DNA of 64,000 bases from Acholeplasmatales bacterium (GTDB lineage Bacteria > Bacillota_I > Bacilli_A > Acholeplasmatales > Anaeroplasmataceae). The stretch is from NCBI GenBank assembly GCA_900767915.1, contig CAAGAX010000037.1, positions 1 to 64,000 of the forward strand, written 5' to 3'. The notes below the pieces were generated by a model. The model saw only the letters and a list, made by a program, of their open reading frames with translations, searched no databases and had not been told where the DNA came from. The translations under genes and the position numbers were made by a program. How positions within the stretch are numbered: position 1 is the first letter of the stretch; the number at the start of each line of letters is the position of its first letter. Of the stretch, positions 7,947-16,531 are shown in pieces.

Positions 7947-8817
7947 TAATATCACCTACATTTTTCATTATTGAATTATATAATAAATCATCATTATTAA
8001 AATTTATTAGATTATTGTTTATATAGGAATTTTTAATAAATAATTTTCCTTCCTTTAAATCCTCTTTATGCATTTTAATAACATTCATATTAATATTTCC
8101 AGTGAAAATACATTCAATAAATGAAGCAATTGGTTCAATAGGTAATAGTGATTTATTAGGAAACCACCATCTACCTAAATAAGTTTCTGTATCTACATCC
8201 TTAGTAAAATTACATTTAATAAAAACTAAGCCTAATGAATTATTATTATAAGTATTAGGAGCTATATAATAGCTTTTATAACTCTTTTTTGCAAATATTT
8301 CACAATTAATAAAAAAACAATCTGCAGATCCAAAAACAAAATCAACATCACCCTCAATATAAGAATTTATAATATAATTATTTTTTCCATAATCAACATA
8401 TAATGTATCTTGATTTCCAATGAATCTACAATTTTTTACAAATAAATTTGATATTTCTGATTTAAAGGCAACAGCCTGTCTTCCAAATTTATCATTTAAT
8501 CCGTCATCATAAGAATTAATTACTGTAACATTTTCCATATGAAAGTTATTTGCAGTAGATGAAATAGTTAATGTAGCACTTCCAGTTGTTCCATATTTTT
8601 TTATACCATCTCCACCAAGCTCATATGGAATTATAGAACTATTATTTGCGTTAAAATTAATTTTTGAATTACTTCTTCCTTTTATTGTTAAATTAGGAGT
8701 TTTAATTACAAGCTTTTCAAAATATTCTATATCATCTAAATATATAATATCATATTCTTTAGCTTGAGCTAAAGCATCAGCTAATGTTAGTTTACTTTTT
8801 TTTAAATCAATAATCAT
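7930..8817 (-). CDS. pectinesterase-family protein (CE8), no signal peptide
   Basis: A 295-residue right-handed beta-helix protein with the carbohydrate esterase family 8 motifs in order: GSATLT, QAVAF (catalytic Gln), QDTLY (Gln/Asp), DFVFG (nucleophile Asp) and LGRWW (Arg, in place of LGRPW). Pectin methylesterases remove methyl groups from polygalacturonate. It begins MIIDLKKSK with no signal peptide or anchor, so it would act on internalised oligomers. GAGGT precedes the ATG. It lies just after the polyamine operon but behind a strong terminator. Confidence 0.88.
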   Translation of the reverse strand: MIIDLKKSKLTLADALAQAKEYDIIYLDDIEYFEKLVIKTPNLTIKGRSNSKINFNANNSSIIPYELGGDGIKKYGTTGSATLTISSTANNFHMENVTVINSYDDGLNDKFGRQAVAFKSEISNLFVKNCRFIGNQDTLYVDYGKNNYIINSYIEGDVDFVFGSADCFFINCEIFAKKSYKSYYIAPNTYNNNSLGLVFIKCNFTKDVDTETYLGRWWFPNKSLLPIEPIASFIECIFTGNINMNVIKMHKEDLKEGKLFIKNSYINNNLINFNNDDLLYNSIMKNVGDISDKLS

Positions 8818-8873
8818 AATATCTACCTCAAGTAAAATTATATTCTATTTAGAATAAAAAGAAAAGCATTTTA

Positions 8874-8943
8874 ATAAAATAAAATTAACCTCATTTCATA
8901 TTCGATTTCTCGAGTATATGATTTGAGGTTAATTTTATTTTAT
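8874..8943. terminator. bidirectional terminator with a 20-bp perfect stem
   Basis: Arms 8874-8893 and 8924-8943 are perfect complements over 20 bases (inner ends ACCTCA/TGAGGT), with T-rich tails on either strand. It sits just after the potD stop and before the pectinesterase start, and so ends the polyamine transporter mRNA. Confidence 0.85.
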
Positions 8944-8953
8944 ATTTTTTTAT

Positions 8954-10348
8954 TTATGCTCTTGCATTATTAAATGTAGTATTAATACTATTAATATAGG
9001 TTCTAGGGAAGGAAGCTAAAATATTTCCCTTTACAACATCCTTATCATAATATTTACCAAAGGCAATGCTAGTTGCGTAATCATAAATAATTGAATAAAG
9101 TGTAGTATCACTTATGGAATTAGATTTAATTTCATCATTAAATAAATCTTCATCATCATTTGTAAGAGTTATTAATTCTTCTTTTTCTGGATTACTATAC
9201 TTCAAATTAATGATTTTATTATATACAGACAAATATGGAGTATTATAATCTACATAATAGGTATTACTATATGCAGGAGTATATTCTTCTCCATTAACAG
9301 TGACAGAATTTGATATCATAAAGTCTATAAATTTATGAGCTAATTCAGGATTACTAGATTGATTAGATATTACTAAATTATCACAAAAAGCTATTGTATC
9401 ATTTGGAATAAATAAGTCAAAGCCAATAGAATATGTATTATTACCTTTTTGATATTTTCCATCATCCTTTGTAATTTCAGTTAAGACATTAATTAATTCA
9501 TCTATATTTGCATCCTTATTTATATAGGCATTTAATGTTGTTTCTGTAGCTTTTTCACAATAATAATATAGGAAATCTCCTGTCCACATAAATCCAACAT
9601 CAATGTTACCAGCTACAATATCTTTTTTTATATTATCAGTACCCCATGCATCAAATTTCATATTTTTTACTAAATCTTTAATTTGAGCTAATTTTGATGA
9701 AGGTAGCTCCTCATTAGTATTAAAATCTAATCCTAAATTCTCAAAATACTTACATGCAGCATAATAAGAATGAATACTTGAATCATACATAGCTATTTTT
9801 GTATTTTGTGGTGTTTTACTTCTATCAAATAAAATACTCCATGAATTCTTTTCATTTTTGATAACATTTTCAAGGTTTTCTACTTTTGTTGAATACATAA
9901 TTCCCCATGTACCACACAAATAAGGAATTGCATAGTCTCTAATAGTTTCATTTTCTTTATCATACTCTAATGTTTTATTATGCATTTCATTAAATATCGA
10001 ACGAACTGGAGCAATAATTTCTTGGTCTTTATAAGCAGTAAGCCCATATTTATCAAAATCAATCTTTAATAGCATATTATTATGATACATCTTTTCAACC
10101 ATATAATCACTTGGGCATATTACATCATATACAGTAGTACCAGCTCTAACCTTTGAATAAAAAATCTCATTGCTGTCACCTAAATCCATAACAACATCAC
10201 AATTATATTTTTTTTCAAATGCAGATATTAATGATTCATCAATATATTCTCCCCAATTAAGAAATAATAGCTTTTCTCTAAGTGAGCAGGAAGTAAAAGT
10301 AATTAAAGAAATAAATATTAAAAGTATACTACTTATTTTTTTTCTCAT
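8954..10348 (-). CDS. potD: spermidine/putrescine-binding lipoprotein PotD
   Basis: A 464-residue substrate-binding lipoprotein of the polyamine ABC importer. The N-terminus is a lipoprotein signal (KK, hydrophobic stretch, LITFTSC) with lipidated Cys21. The mature part opens with FLNWGEYID, typical of PotD, and has the GTWGIMYST and IDVGFMWTGD segments of the polyamine pocket. It is longer than the about 350 residues of E. coli PotD because of extra loops. It is the last gene of potABCD, overlapping potC by 20 bases. Confidence 0.92.
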   Translation of the reverse strand: MRKKISSILLIFISLITFTSCSLREKLLFLNWGEYIDESLISAFEKKYNCDVVMDLGDSNEIFYSKVRAGTTVYDVICPSDYMVEKMYHNNMLLKIDFDKYGLTAYKDQEIIAPVRSIFNEMHNKTLEYDKENETIRDYAIPYLCGTWGIMYSTKVENLENVIKNEKNSWSILFDRSKTPQNTKIAMYDSSIHSYYAACKYFENLGLDFNTNEELPSSKLAQIKDLVKNMKFDAWGTDNIKKDIVAGNIDVGFMWTGDFLYYYCEKATETTLNAYINKDANIDELINVLTEITKDDGKYQKGNNTYSIGFDLFIPNDTIAFCDNLVISNQSSNPELAHKFIDFMISNSVTVNGEEYTPAYSNTYYVDYNTPYLSVYNKIINLKYSNPEKEELITLTNDDEDLFNDEIKSNSISDTTLYSIIYDYATSIAFGKYYDKDVVKGNILASFPRTYINSINTTFNNARA

Positions 10349-11225
10349 GACCTATTCTTCCTTTCATAATATTATAAAAAACAATTACAACTATCATTAA
10401 TAAGGTTAAAGCGGTTGAAAAGGCATAAACACCTGGAAATAGAGATTTCTTTCCAATTGAAGAATAAATCCAAATTGATAATGTATTATAGCCATTACCA
10501 GTTGTAAAATAACCAACAACGAAATCCTCAAAGGAAATTGTGAATGCTAAAATCATTCCAGAAAAAATTCCGCCTCTAATTGCAGGAATAATTACCTTAA
10601 TGATTGATTTAAAAGGCTTTATACCTAAATCCATTGAAGCCTCTAGCATATTTGGATCTATCTCTTTCATCTTAGGTAATACTGATAAGAAAATATAAGG
10701 CAATATAAAATAGATATGAGCTATTAAAATAGTCCAAAAGCCAAATATATGGTTATTGATTGGTAGTAATGCAGAAAAGACAAGCATTAAGGAAATACCT
10801 GTTACAATATCAGCATTTAATAAAGGAATATTATTTAATAATGCTAATCTAGCTTTTACCTTTGGAGGTAAAAAATAAGCTCCTATCGCAAAGAAGGTAC
10901 CTAATACAGTAGCAATCAATGTAGCTAGTATACTTGTTTGAAAGGTATTTATTATAGAATCATTTAATGTTCTTTTGTCAAACATATGGATATAATTTGA
11001 AAAAGTGAAGGATTCAAATTGAGTTGTTGAATCTGATGAATTAAATGATTGAATTGCGATAATAACTACTGCAAAATATAACATAAAGATGGCAAATATA
11101 AGTAAAATATTACTTATTATTTTCCAAGATATTTTTAAGGCCTTATGCTCCTTAAAACCATATTCCTCTATTGTAGCTCTTACATAGTCATTAGGATTAT
11201 AAGGACGTATTTCTTCATTCATCAT
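10329..11225 (-). CDS. potC: spermidine/putrescine ABC permease PotC
   Basis: A 298-residue inner permease with six predicted membrane helices and the EAA loop (EASMDLGIKPF), which docks on PotA. It overlaps potB by four bases (ATGA). Its N-terminus has an extra 40-residue hydrophilic stretch before the first helix. Confidence 0.92.
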   Translation of the reverse strand: MMNEEIRPYNPNDYVRATIEEYGFKEHKALKISWKIISNILLIFAIFMLYFAVVIIAIQSFNSSDSTTQFESFTFSNYIHMFDKRTLNDSIINTFQTSILATLIATVLGTFFAIGAYFLPPKVKARLALLNNIPLLNADIVTGISLMLVFSALLPINNHIFGFWTILIAHIYFILPYIFLSVLPKMKEIDPNMLEASMDLGIKPFKSIIKVIIPAIRGGIFSGMILAFTISFEDFVVGYFTTGNGYNTLSIWIYSSIGKKSLFPGVYAFSTALTLLMIVVIVFYNIMKGRIGHEKKNK

Positions 11226-12085
11226 AGTAATGTTTCTCCTTCCTTATCAACCTTATTAACTATCATAATTGAACCAAGAATAATTATTAATATTACAACA
11301 GCTAATACTGAGCCTTGATTATAAGACATATTAATGAAGTTTTGTTCAATAATGTTACCTATAAGAATAATGTTACCATCACCTAAAACCTTAGGTATAG
11401 CAAATCCAGATAAGCATGGTAATAATACCATTATAGAGCCTGAAACAATGCCTTTACTTGATAATGGAACAACTACCTTCCAGAATTTTTTAAAATCTGT
11501 ACAGCCTAAATCTAAAGCAGCTTCATGTAATAATGGATCTATTTTTTCTAATGATGTATAAATAGGTAATACAATAAAAGGTAAATAGGTAAATACCATA
11601 CCTAAAATTACCGCAAAATCAGTTCCAATAATATTAATTCCTTTTATTCCTATTAAAGATGAAATAATATTATTCTCCTTAAACATTGAAGCTAAAGCAT
11701 TAATTCTTAATAAGAAATTAGTCCACATAGGAAGAATTAATAAAATTAATATTAAATATTTATTTTTAAATTTAGATTTATATAATGAATAGGCAACTAA
11801 ATATCCAAAGAAAATACAAATCGCAGTTGTTATAAAGGAATATTTAATTGAATTAAAAAAAGCAATTATAGTTGATGTTTCTGTTAAAATTGAAAAATTA
11901 GAAATAGAAAAGCTCATTCCGTCAAATCTTGTACCCTCAGTATCAACAAACATTAAAAATACCATTATTATCATTGGTAATACTGCAAGAACATATAACC
12001 ATATTAAATATGGTCTAGCAAGCTTATCTAAACTATGAGCATTTTGATGAGCTGGTTTTACTCTATTGGCACTATTTTTTTGCAT
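11222..12085 (-). CDS. potB: spermidine/putrescine ABC permease PotB
   Basis: The second permease of the polyamine importer, about 287 residues with six helices and the EAA loop EAALDLGCTDFKKF. I start it at ATG 12085 (MQKNSAN) because GAAGGTGG lies seven bases upstream; an ATG eight codons earlier has no ribosome site. With this start it still overlaps the end of potA by 28 bases. Confidence 0.9.
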   Translation of the reverse strand: MQKNSANRVKPAHQNAHSLDKLARPYLIWLYVLAVLPMIIMVFLMFVDTEGTRFDGMSFSISNFSILTETSTIIAFFNSIKYSFITTAICIFFGYLVAYSLYKSKFKNKYLILILLILPMWTNFLLRINALASMFKENNIISSLIGIKGINIIGTDFAVILGMVFTYLPFIVLPIYTSLEKIDPLLHEAALDLGCTDFKKFWKVVVPLSSKGIVSGSIMVLLPCLSGFAIPKVLGDGNIILIGNIIEQNFINMSYNQGSVLAVVILIIILGSIMIVNKVDKEGETLL

Positions 12086-13248
12086 GAGCCATCCACCTTC
12101 ATCAAGCATATTTCATATGGGTCAACAGTTAAGCCGACATGCTCTCCTGTTTTTACATCCTCATATGTATGAACAACATATTCTGTACCTTCAATATCAA
12201 CACAAAGCTCATAATGAACACCTTTGAATATTGATGATGTAACAAATCCTACAACCTTAGCCTTTTCAATTGGTACAACATCCCAATCCTCTGGTCTAAT
12301 AACAACATCAACATGCTCATCAATATCAAATTCATATCCTAATACAGGGAAATCCTGTCCTAAGAAATGAACAACATTTTTAGCTACATATATACCATTC
12401 ATAATATTAGATTCACCAATAAAATTAGCTACATATCTATTTACTGGTTCATTATATATATCCTTTGGTGTTCCCATTTGCTGAATTATGCCATCCTTCA
12501 TAACAATAATTCTATCACTCATTACCATTGCTTCTTCTTGATCATGAGTTACAAATATGAATGTTATTCCTAGATTTCTTTGCATTTCCTTTAATTCATA
12601 TTGCATGTTTTGTCTAAGCTTTAAATCTAGTGCTGAAAGTGGTTCATCAAGTAAAAGAATTTTTGGTTTTAAAATAATAGCACGAGCAATTGCTACTCTT
12701 TGCATTTGTCCACCTGAAATTTTATCAATACTTCTTTTTTCAAATCCAGATAGATTAACCATTTTTAAAGCATTCTCAACAGCTTCTTTGATGTGAGCCT
12801 TTAATACTCTGTTAATGTCAAAGTAATTAACACTTTTAGTATCTTTTTTAGCTCCTCTTCTTATTTTTTCTTCAATCGCTTCTTCTTTGATTTTATCAAT
12901 ACCGCCAAAAAAATTAATAATAAATTTTCTACCACGGTTTGTCAAACCAAATGCTACATTATCAAAGACATTTAAATGTGGAAATAATGCATATCTTTGG
13001 AATACTGTATTAATAGGTCTTGCATAAGCAGGAAGATCATTAATAATTTTTCCATTAACAATAATTTCCCCTGAATTAGGATACTCAAATCCTCCTATCA
13101 TTCTTAGAGTGGTAGTTTTACCACATCCAGAAGGTCCTAGTAGAGTTACAAACTCATTTTCATAGATGTTCAAATTAAGTCCATCTACTACACAATTGTC
13201 ACCATAGTATTTAACTATGTTGTGCAATTCGATAAGTGGTTTTGCCAA
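12058..13248 (-). CDS. potA: polyamine ABC transporter ATPase PotA, with inserted segment
   Basis: A 396-residue ATPase driving polyamine uptake. Walker A GPSGCGKTT (38-46), Q-loop Gln84, signature SGGQ (178-181) and Walker B ILLLDEP (197-203) are intact, and a TOBE domain follows. Compared with E. coli PotA about 50 extra, mostly charged residues (about 103-150) lie between the Q-loop and the signature, in the helical subdomain. The frame opens at TTG (13246-13248) with no clear ribosome site; a short ORF with a good site overlaps the start, suggesting coupled translation. Confidence 0.92.
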   Translation of the reverse strand: MAKPLIELHNIVKYYGDNCVVDGLNLNIYENEFVTLLGPSGCGKTTTLRMIGGFEYPNSGEIIVNGKIINDLPAYARPINTVFQRYALFPHLNVFDNVAFGLTNRGRKFIINFFGGIDKIKEEAIEEKIRRGAKKDTKSVNYFDINRVLKAHIKEAVENALKMVNLSGFEKRSIDKISGGQMQRVAIARAIILKPKILLLDEPLSALDLKLRQNMQYELKEMQRNLGITFIFVTHDQEEAMVMSDRIIVMKDGIIQQMGTPKDIYNEPVNRYVANFIGESNIMNGIYVAKNVVHFLGQDFPVLGYEFDIDEHVDVVIRPEDWDVVPIEKAKVVGFVTSSIFKGVHYELCVDIEGTEYVVHTYEDVKTGEHVGLTVDPYEICLMKVDGSCKKIVPIE

Positions 13249-13288
13249 CGCTGTTTACCGAATCAGAAAGAGTAATCCTCTTTCTCAT
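13211..13288 (-). CDS. possible leader ORF overlapping the potA start
   Basis: An ATG at 13288, preceded by GGAAAGG at good spacing, opens 25 codons (MRKRITLSDS...) that end at TAA 13211 inside potA in another frame. A perfect 8-bp hairpin (13265-13285) covers codons 2-8. It may couple or attenuate potA translation. Alternatively one base has been lost, and this is the true N-terminus of PotA. Confidence 0.4.
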   Translation of the reverse strand: MRKRITLSDSVNSVGKTTYRIAQHS

Positions 13289-13406
13289 TTTTTTCCTTTC
13301 CAAAAAAATATTAATTTATTTTTTCATTGGCTTGTAACTGGTTAAAAATAATCACCTTTAACTCCCCAAAAATGTCTAAAGATATTCATAACTTTAAACG
13401 AATTTT

Positions 13407-13434
13407 ATTATATACTTTATTTCAAAATATGCAA
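13407..13434 (-). promoter_or_regulatory. promoter of potABCD
   Basis: On the minus strand -35 TTGCAT (13429-13434), 16-base spacer, -10 TATAAT (13407-13412). The resulting leader before potA is about 150 bases and contains the hairpin and short ORF. Confidence 0.75.
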
Positions 13435-13489
13435 TACTTTTTTCTTAAAAATAAAAGATAATTTTTTGGGAATTTTTTTGAAAATTAAA

Positions 13490-13523
13490 AACAAAAAAAG
13501 TATTTTCTAGCAAAAGAAAATAC
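13490..13523 (-). terminator. terminator after the esterase gene
   Basis: GTATTTTCT (13500-13508) pairs with AGAAAATAC (13515-13523); T-rich on the minus strand immediately after. Confidence 0.75.
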
Positions 13524-13532
13524 CTATATTAC

Positions 13533-14282
13533 TCAATCTAAAATATGATACATAAAATGAGGAGTTTGCTCAAGCCAGCTAGGCCAATCATGAGGATGCT
13601 CATATCCCCAATAATCTATCCAAGCAGGAACTCCTAATCTTTTAAATTCATAATCTATAGCTTTAGTATCATTAAGACAATCACTTTCATAGTTTCCTTG
13701 ACCTACGCATATAATAATACGAGATTTTTTATATAAATCAACATAATGATGGTTATAATCCATATTTTTTAAAGAATCAATAGGTGAATTTAAAAACATT
13801 AAATCATCACAATAATTATGAATAAAAAAATTAGATCTATATATTCCTGATAAGGCTAATACAGAATCAAAAATATCAGGTCTTCTTATAAAGAAGTTAA
13901 CCGCATGATAGGCTCCCATAGAAACACCGTAAGTCATTATGCCTGAATTATTATAAATATTAGGATTAATATCATAAATCCTATTTACAAATTCTTCTAC
14001 TATATAGCGGTAATATAATTCTTGATGATAAATTCTATCTCTTGGATTCATCCAATCTGCACTATATGACTCTAAATCCATACTATCAACACAAAATACT
14101 TGAATTTTTCCATTTTCTATATACCACTCAATAGAATTAATTATACCTCTATTCTCATAATCATAAAATCTTCCATTTTGACTAGGAAAAAAAATACATG
14201 GCTTTCCACTATGACCATAAACCTTAAATTCCATATCTCTATTTAATATTTTACTAAATTCCTTATAATATTCTACCCTCAT
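13533..14282 (-). CDS. alpha/beta-hydrolase esterase (COG4947-like)
   Basis: A 249-residue cytosolic alpha/beta hydrolase. The nucleophile elbow GVSMG puts the Ser at 121, and a C-terminal HPHDWPSW segment carries the likely catalytic His. The N-terminus RDMEFKVYGHSGKP and FPSQNGRF match esterases of the COG4947 type. The substrate is unknown. It starts inside the end of the serine acetyltransferase gene (20-base overlap), so the two form an operon; O-acetylserine metabolism cannot be inferred from this alone. Confidence 0.75.
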   Translation of the reverse strand: MRVEYYKEFSKILNRDMEFKVYGHSGKPCIFFPSQNGRFYDYENRGIINSIEWYIENGKIQVFCVDSMDLESYSADWMNPRDRIYHQELYYRYIVEEFVNRIYDINPNIYNNSGIMTYGVSMGAYHAVNFFIRRPDIFDSVLALSGIYRSNFFIHNYCDDLMFLNSPIDSLKNMDYNHHYVDLYKKSRIIICVGQGNYESDCLNDTKAIDYEFKRLGVPAWIDYWGYEHPHDWPSWLEQTPHFMYHILD

Positions 14283-15051
14283 TACTAGTACCTCTCACAA
14301 TTTCATTTTCTTCTACATTTCTACTTATAATTAAGGATGCCCCTACAATTGCACCTTTTTTAATAATTACATCACCTAAAATAGATGAATTTGAAGAAAT
14401 AATTACATTATCCTCAATAGTGGGATGTCTTTTTTTTCCTCTAAGCTCACTAATATTAGTAATTTTTTTAGATCCTAAAGTTACACCATGAAATAGCTTT
14501 ACATTATTTCCGATTATTGTCGTTTCACCTATCACTATTCCAGTTCCATGATCTATTACAAATCCATAGCCTATTTTAGCCTTTGGATTTATGTCAATTC
14601 CAGAAATTGAATGAATATATTCTGAAATAATTTTTGGTAATATATTTACCCTTAATAAATCTAGTTTATTAGATACTCTATAGCCTAATATCGCATAAAA
14701 TGGTAGTGATGATAAAATGAATTCTTTTTTATCAATTATTGATGGTTCACTATTTAAATAGTGATTTAAATCTAAATATAAATATTTTTCTATTTCGATT
14801 AAAGCTTCATCAAATGAATTAATAATTTTTGTTCTTTCATCACCTATATAATCTAATCTAATTAAAAAGCTGTTTAAAATAGAATTTATTTTATTTAAAG
14901 AATCAATGACATCAATATGCTTATAGTAATCACTAAATATTAAAAACTTAATTTTTAATAAAAATTCATTAATTTCCATATTTGAAATATAGTTATATTT
15001 TTGAAATTTATTCTCTTTTTTACTCAACCACAATTTAATATTACTATTCAT
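14263..15051 (-). CDS. cysE: serine O-acetyltransferase-like protein
   Basis: A 262-residue transferase of the CysE family, making O-acetylserine for cysteine synthesis. Residues about 1-140 are helical. The left-handed beta helix holds GFVIDHGTGIVIGE (catalytic Asp-His pair), KLFHGVTLG and a C-terminal IVGAS segment. The long N-terminal helical domain recalls the anaerobe/plant-like SAT branch. GGAGTG precedes the ATG. No cysK is nearby. Confidence 0.85.
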   Translation of the reverse strand: MNSNIKLWLSKKENKFQKYNYISNMEINEFLLKIKFLIFSDYYKHIDVIDSLNKINSILNSFLIRLDYIGDERTKIINSFDEALIEIEKYLYLDLNHYLNSEPSIIDKKEFILSSLPFYAILGYRVSNKLDLLRVNILPKIISEYIHSISGIDINPKAKIGYGFVIDHGTGIVIGETTIIGNNVKLFHGVTLGSKKITNISELRGKKRHPTIEDNVIISSNSSILGDVIIKKGAIVGASLIISRNVEENEIVRGTSNEGRIL

Positions 15052-15170
15052 TAAATCACTCCAATGTGGCCTATACTTATTATATGCTAAGAGTGAAAAT
15101 AAATAAATATATTTTCTTTTTTTCTTTAAAAAAAATAGTATTCATTGTATAATTCTAATGAGGTATGGTT

Positions 15171-16007
15171 ATGAAAAAAATAGAAACACATCTTATAACT
15201 CAAGAAGTTAAAAGATTATGTATTGAAGCAGCTACCATTATTAAAGATGATGTTTTAAATGAAATTAGAAAAGCCAGTAAAAATGAATGTGGACTGGCTA
15301 AGAATATATTAGAACAAATTATCTTAAATGATGAGTTAGCAAAAAAGGAAAATATACCAATGTGCCAAGACACTGGAATTACTGTTGTTTTTGTTGAGCT
15401 TGGTAATGAAGTGTTCATTAATGGATCATTATATGATGCGATTAATGAAGGAGTAAGAGAAGGATATTTAGAAGGATACTTAAGAAAAAGTGTTGTTAAA
15501 TCTCCTTTAAATAGAATTAATACTAAGGATAATACTCCTGCCATTATACACACAAAACTTACAATAGGCGATACATTAAAGATTACAGTATGTCCAAAGG
15601 GTGCAGGAAGTGAAAATATGAGTAAGGTTAAGATGCTTCTTCCTGCAGATGGAATAGGTGGTATTGAAAATTTTGTTGTTGAAACAATAAAAGAAGCAGG
15701 TGGTAGAGCCTGTCCACCTTTAATTGTTGGAGTAGGAATTGGTGGAGACTTAGAAAAATGTGCTCTATTAGCTAAGGAAGCATTATTACGAGATATTAAT
15801 GATTCATCAAATGATATTGATGCTAAAAAATTAGAAGATGATTTATTAGAAAAAATAAATTCTACAAATATTGGGCCTATGGGTCTTGGAGGAAAAACAA
15901 CAGCATTCAAGGTTAAGGTTAATACATATCCATGTCACATAGCCTCATTACCAGTTGCAGTAAATATTCAATGTCATGCATCAAGACATAAGGTGGTGAT
16001 TCTATGA
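15171..16007 (+). CDS. fumA: class I fumarase / tartrate dehydratase alpha subunit
   Basis: The alpha subunit of a two-subunit, oxygen-sensitive [4Fe-4S] hydro-lyase, about 278 residues. Cluster-type cysteine motifs are seen in MCQDTG, VCPKGAGSEN and GVGIGGDLEKCA. It interconverts fumarate and malate (or tartrate and oxaloacetate). I choose ATG 15171 because GAGG is seven bases upstream; ATG 15165 lies one base after that site. It overlaps the beta subunit gene by four bases, with malic enzyme next, which favours fumarase. Confidence 0.92.
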   Translation: MKKIETHLITQEVKRLCIEAATIIKDDVLNEIRKASKNECGLAKNILEQIILNDELAKKENIPMCQDTGITVVFVELGNEVFINGSLYDAINEGVREGYLEGYLRKSVVKSPLNRINTKDNTPAIIHTKLTIGDTLKITVCPKGAGSENMSKVKMLLPADGIGGIENFVVETIKEAGGRACPPLIVGVGIGGDLEKCALLAKEALLRDINDSSNDIDAKKLEDDLLEKINSTNIGPMGLGGKTTAFKVKVNTYPCHIASLPVAVNIQCHASRHKVVIL

Positions 16008-16531
16008 TAATTGAATATCCTAAGGATAAAGATAAACTAAAAGATATTAAAGCTGGAGATGTAATTGAATTTACTGGTATTATATATACCGCAAGAGATG
16101 CAGCTCATATGCGCATTAGAAAAATGCTTGATAATAAAGAGAAATTACCAGTTGACTTTAATAATTCTTTTATCTATTATGCTGGTCCTACACCTACAAA
16201 GCCTGGACATGTAATAGGATCAATTGGCCCTACTACTTCTTCAAGAATGGATTCATTTTGCAGTATGATGAAGGAGCTTAATGTTGTAGGTACAATTGGT
16301 AAAGGTCCTAGAAGTAAAGAGTGCACAGAATATTATATAAATAATAAAATTTTATATTTTATTACTACAGGTGGTTGTGGTGCTCTACTAGCTAAGTCTG
16401 TTAAAGAAGCAAAGGAAATTGCATTTTTAGATTTAGGTCCAGAATCTATTAAAAAATTAAAAGTAGAAAATTTCAAAATGATATGTGCTATAGATTATTA
16501 TGGAAATAATATATTTGGAGGAGAAAAATGA
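16004..16531 (+). CDS. fumB: class I fumarase / tartrate dehydratase beta subunit
   Basis: A 175-residue beta subunit matching the C-terminal domain of class I fumarases: TGIIYTARDAAH, YYAGPTPTKPGHVIGSIGPTTSSRMD and a GGCGAL segment. ATGA overlaps join it to the alpha subunit gene before and malic enzyme after. Length is normal for the split form. Confidence 0.92.
   Translation: MIIEYPKDKDKLKDIKAGDVIEFTGIIYTARDAAHMRIRKMLDNKEKLPVDFNNSFIYYAGPTPTKPGHVIGSIGPTTSSRMDSFCSMMKELNVVGTIGKGPRSKECTEYYINNKILYFITTGGCGALLAKSVKEAKEIAFLDLGPESIKKLKVENFKMICAIDYYGNNIFGGEK

Noticed and set aside
15200..15910. Long open frame on the minus strand inside the fumarase alpha gene
   Set aside because: It is antisense to a clear enzyme gene and has no ribosome site or recognisable motif.
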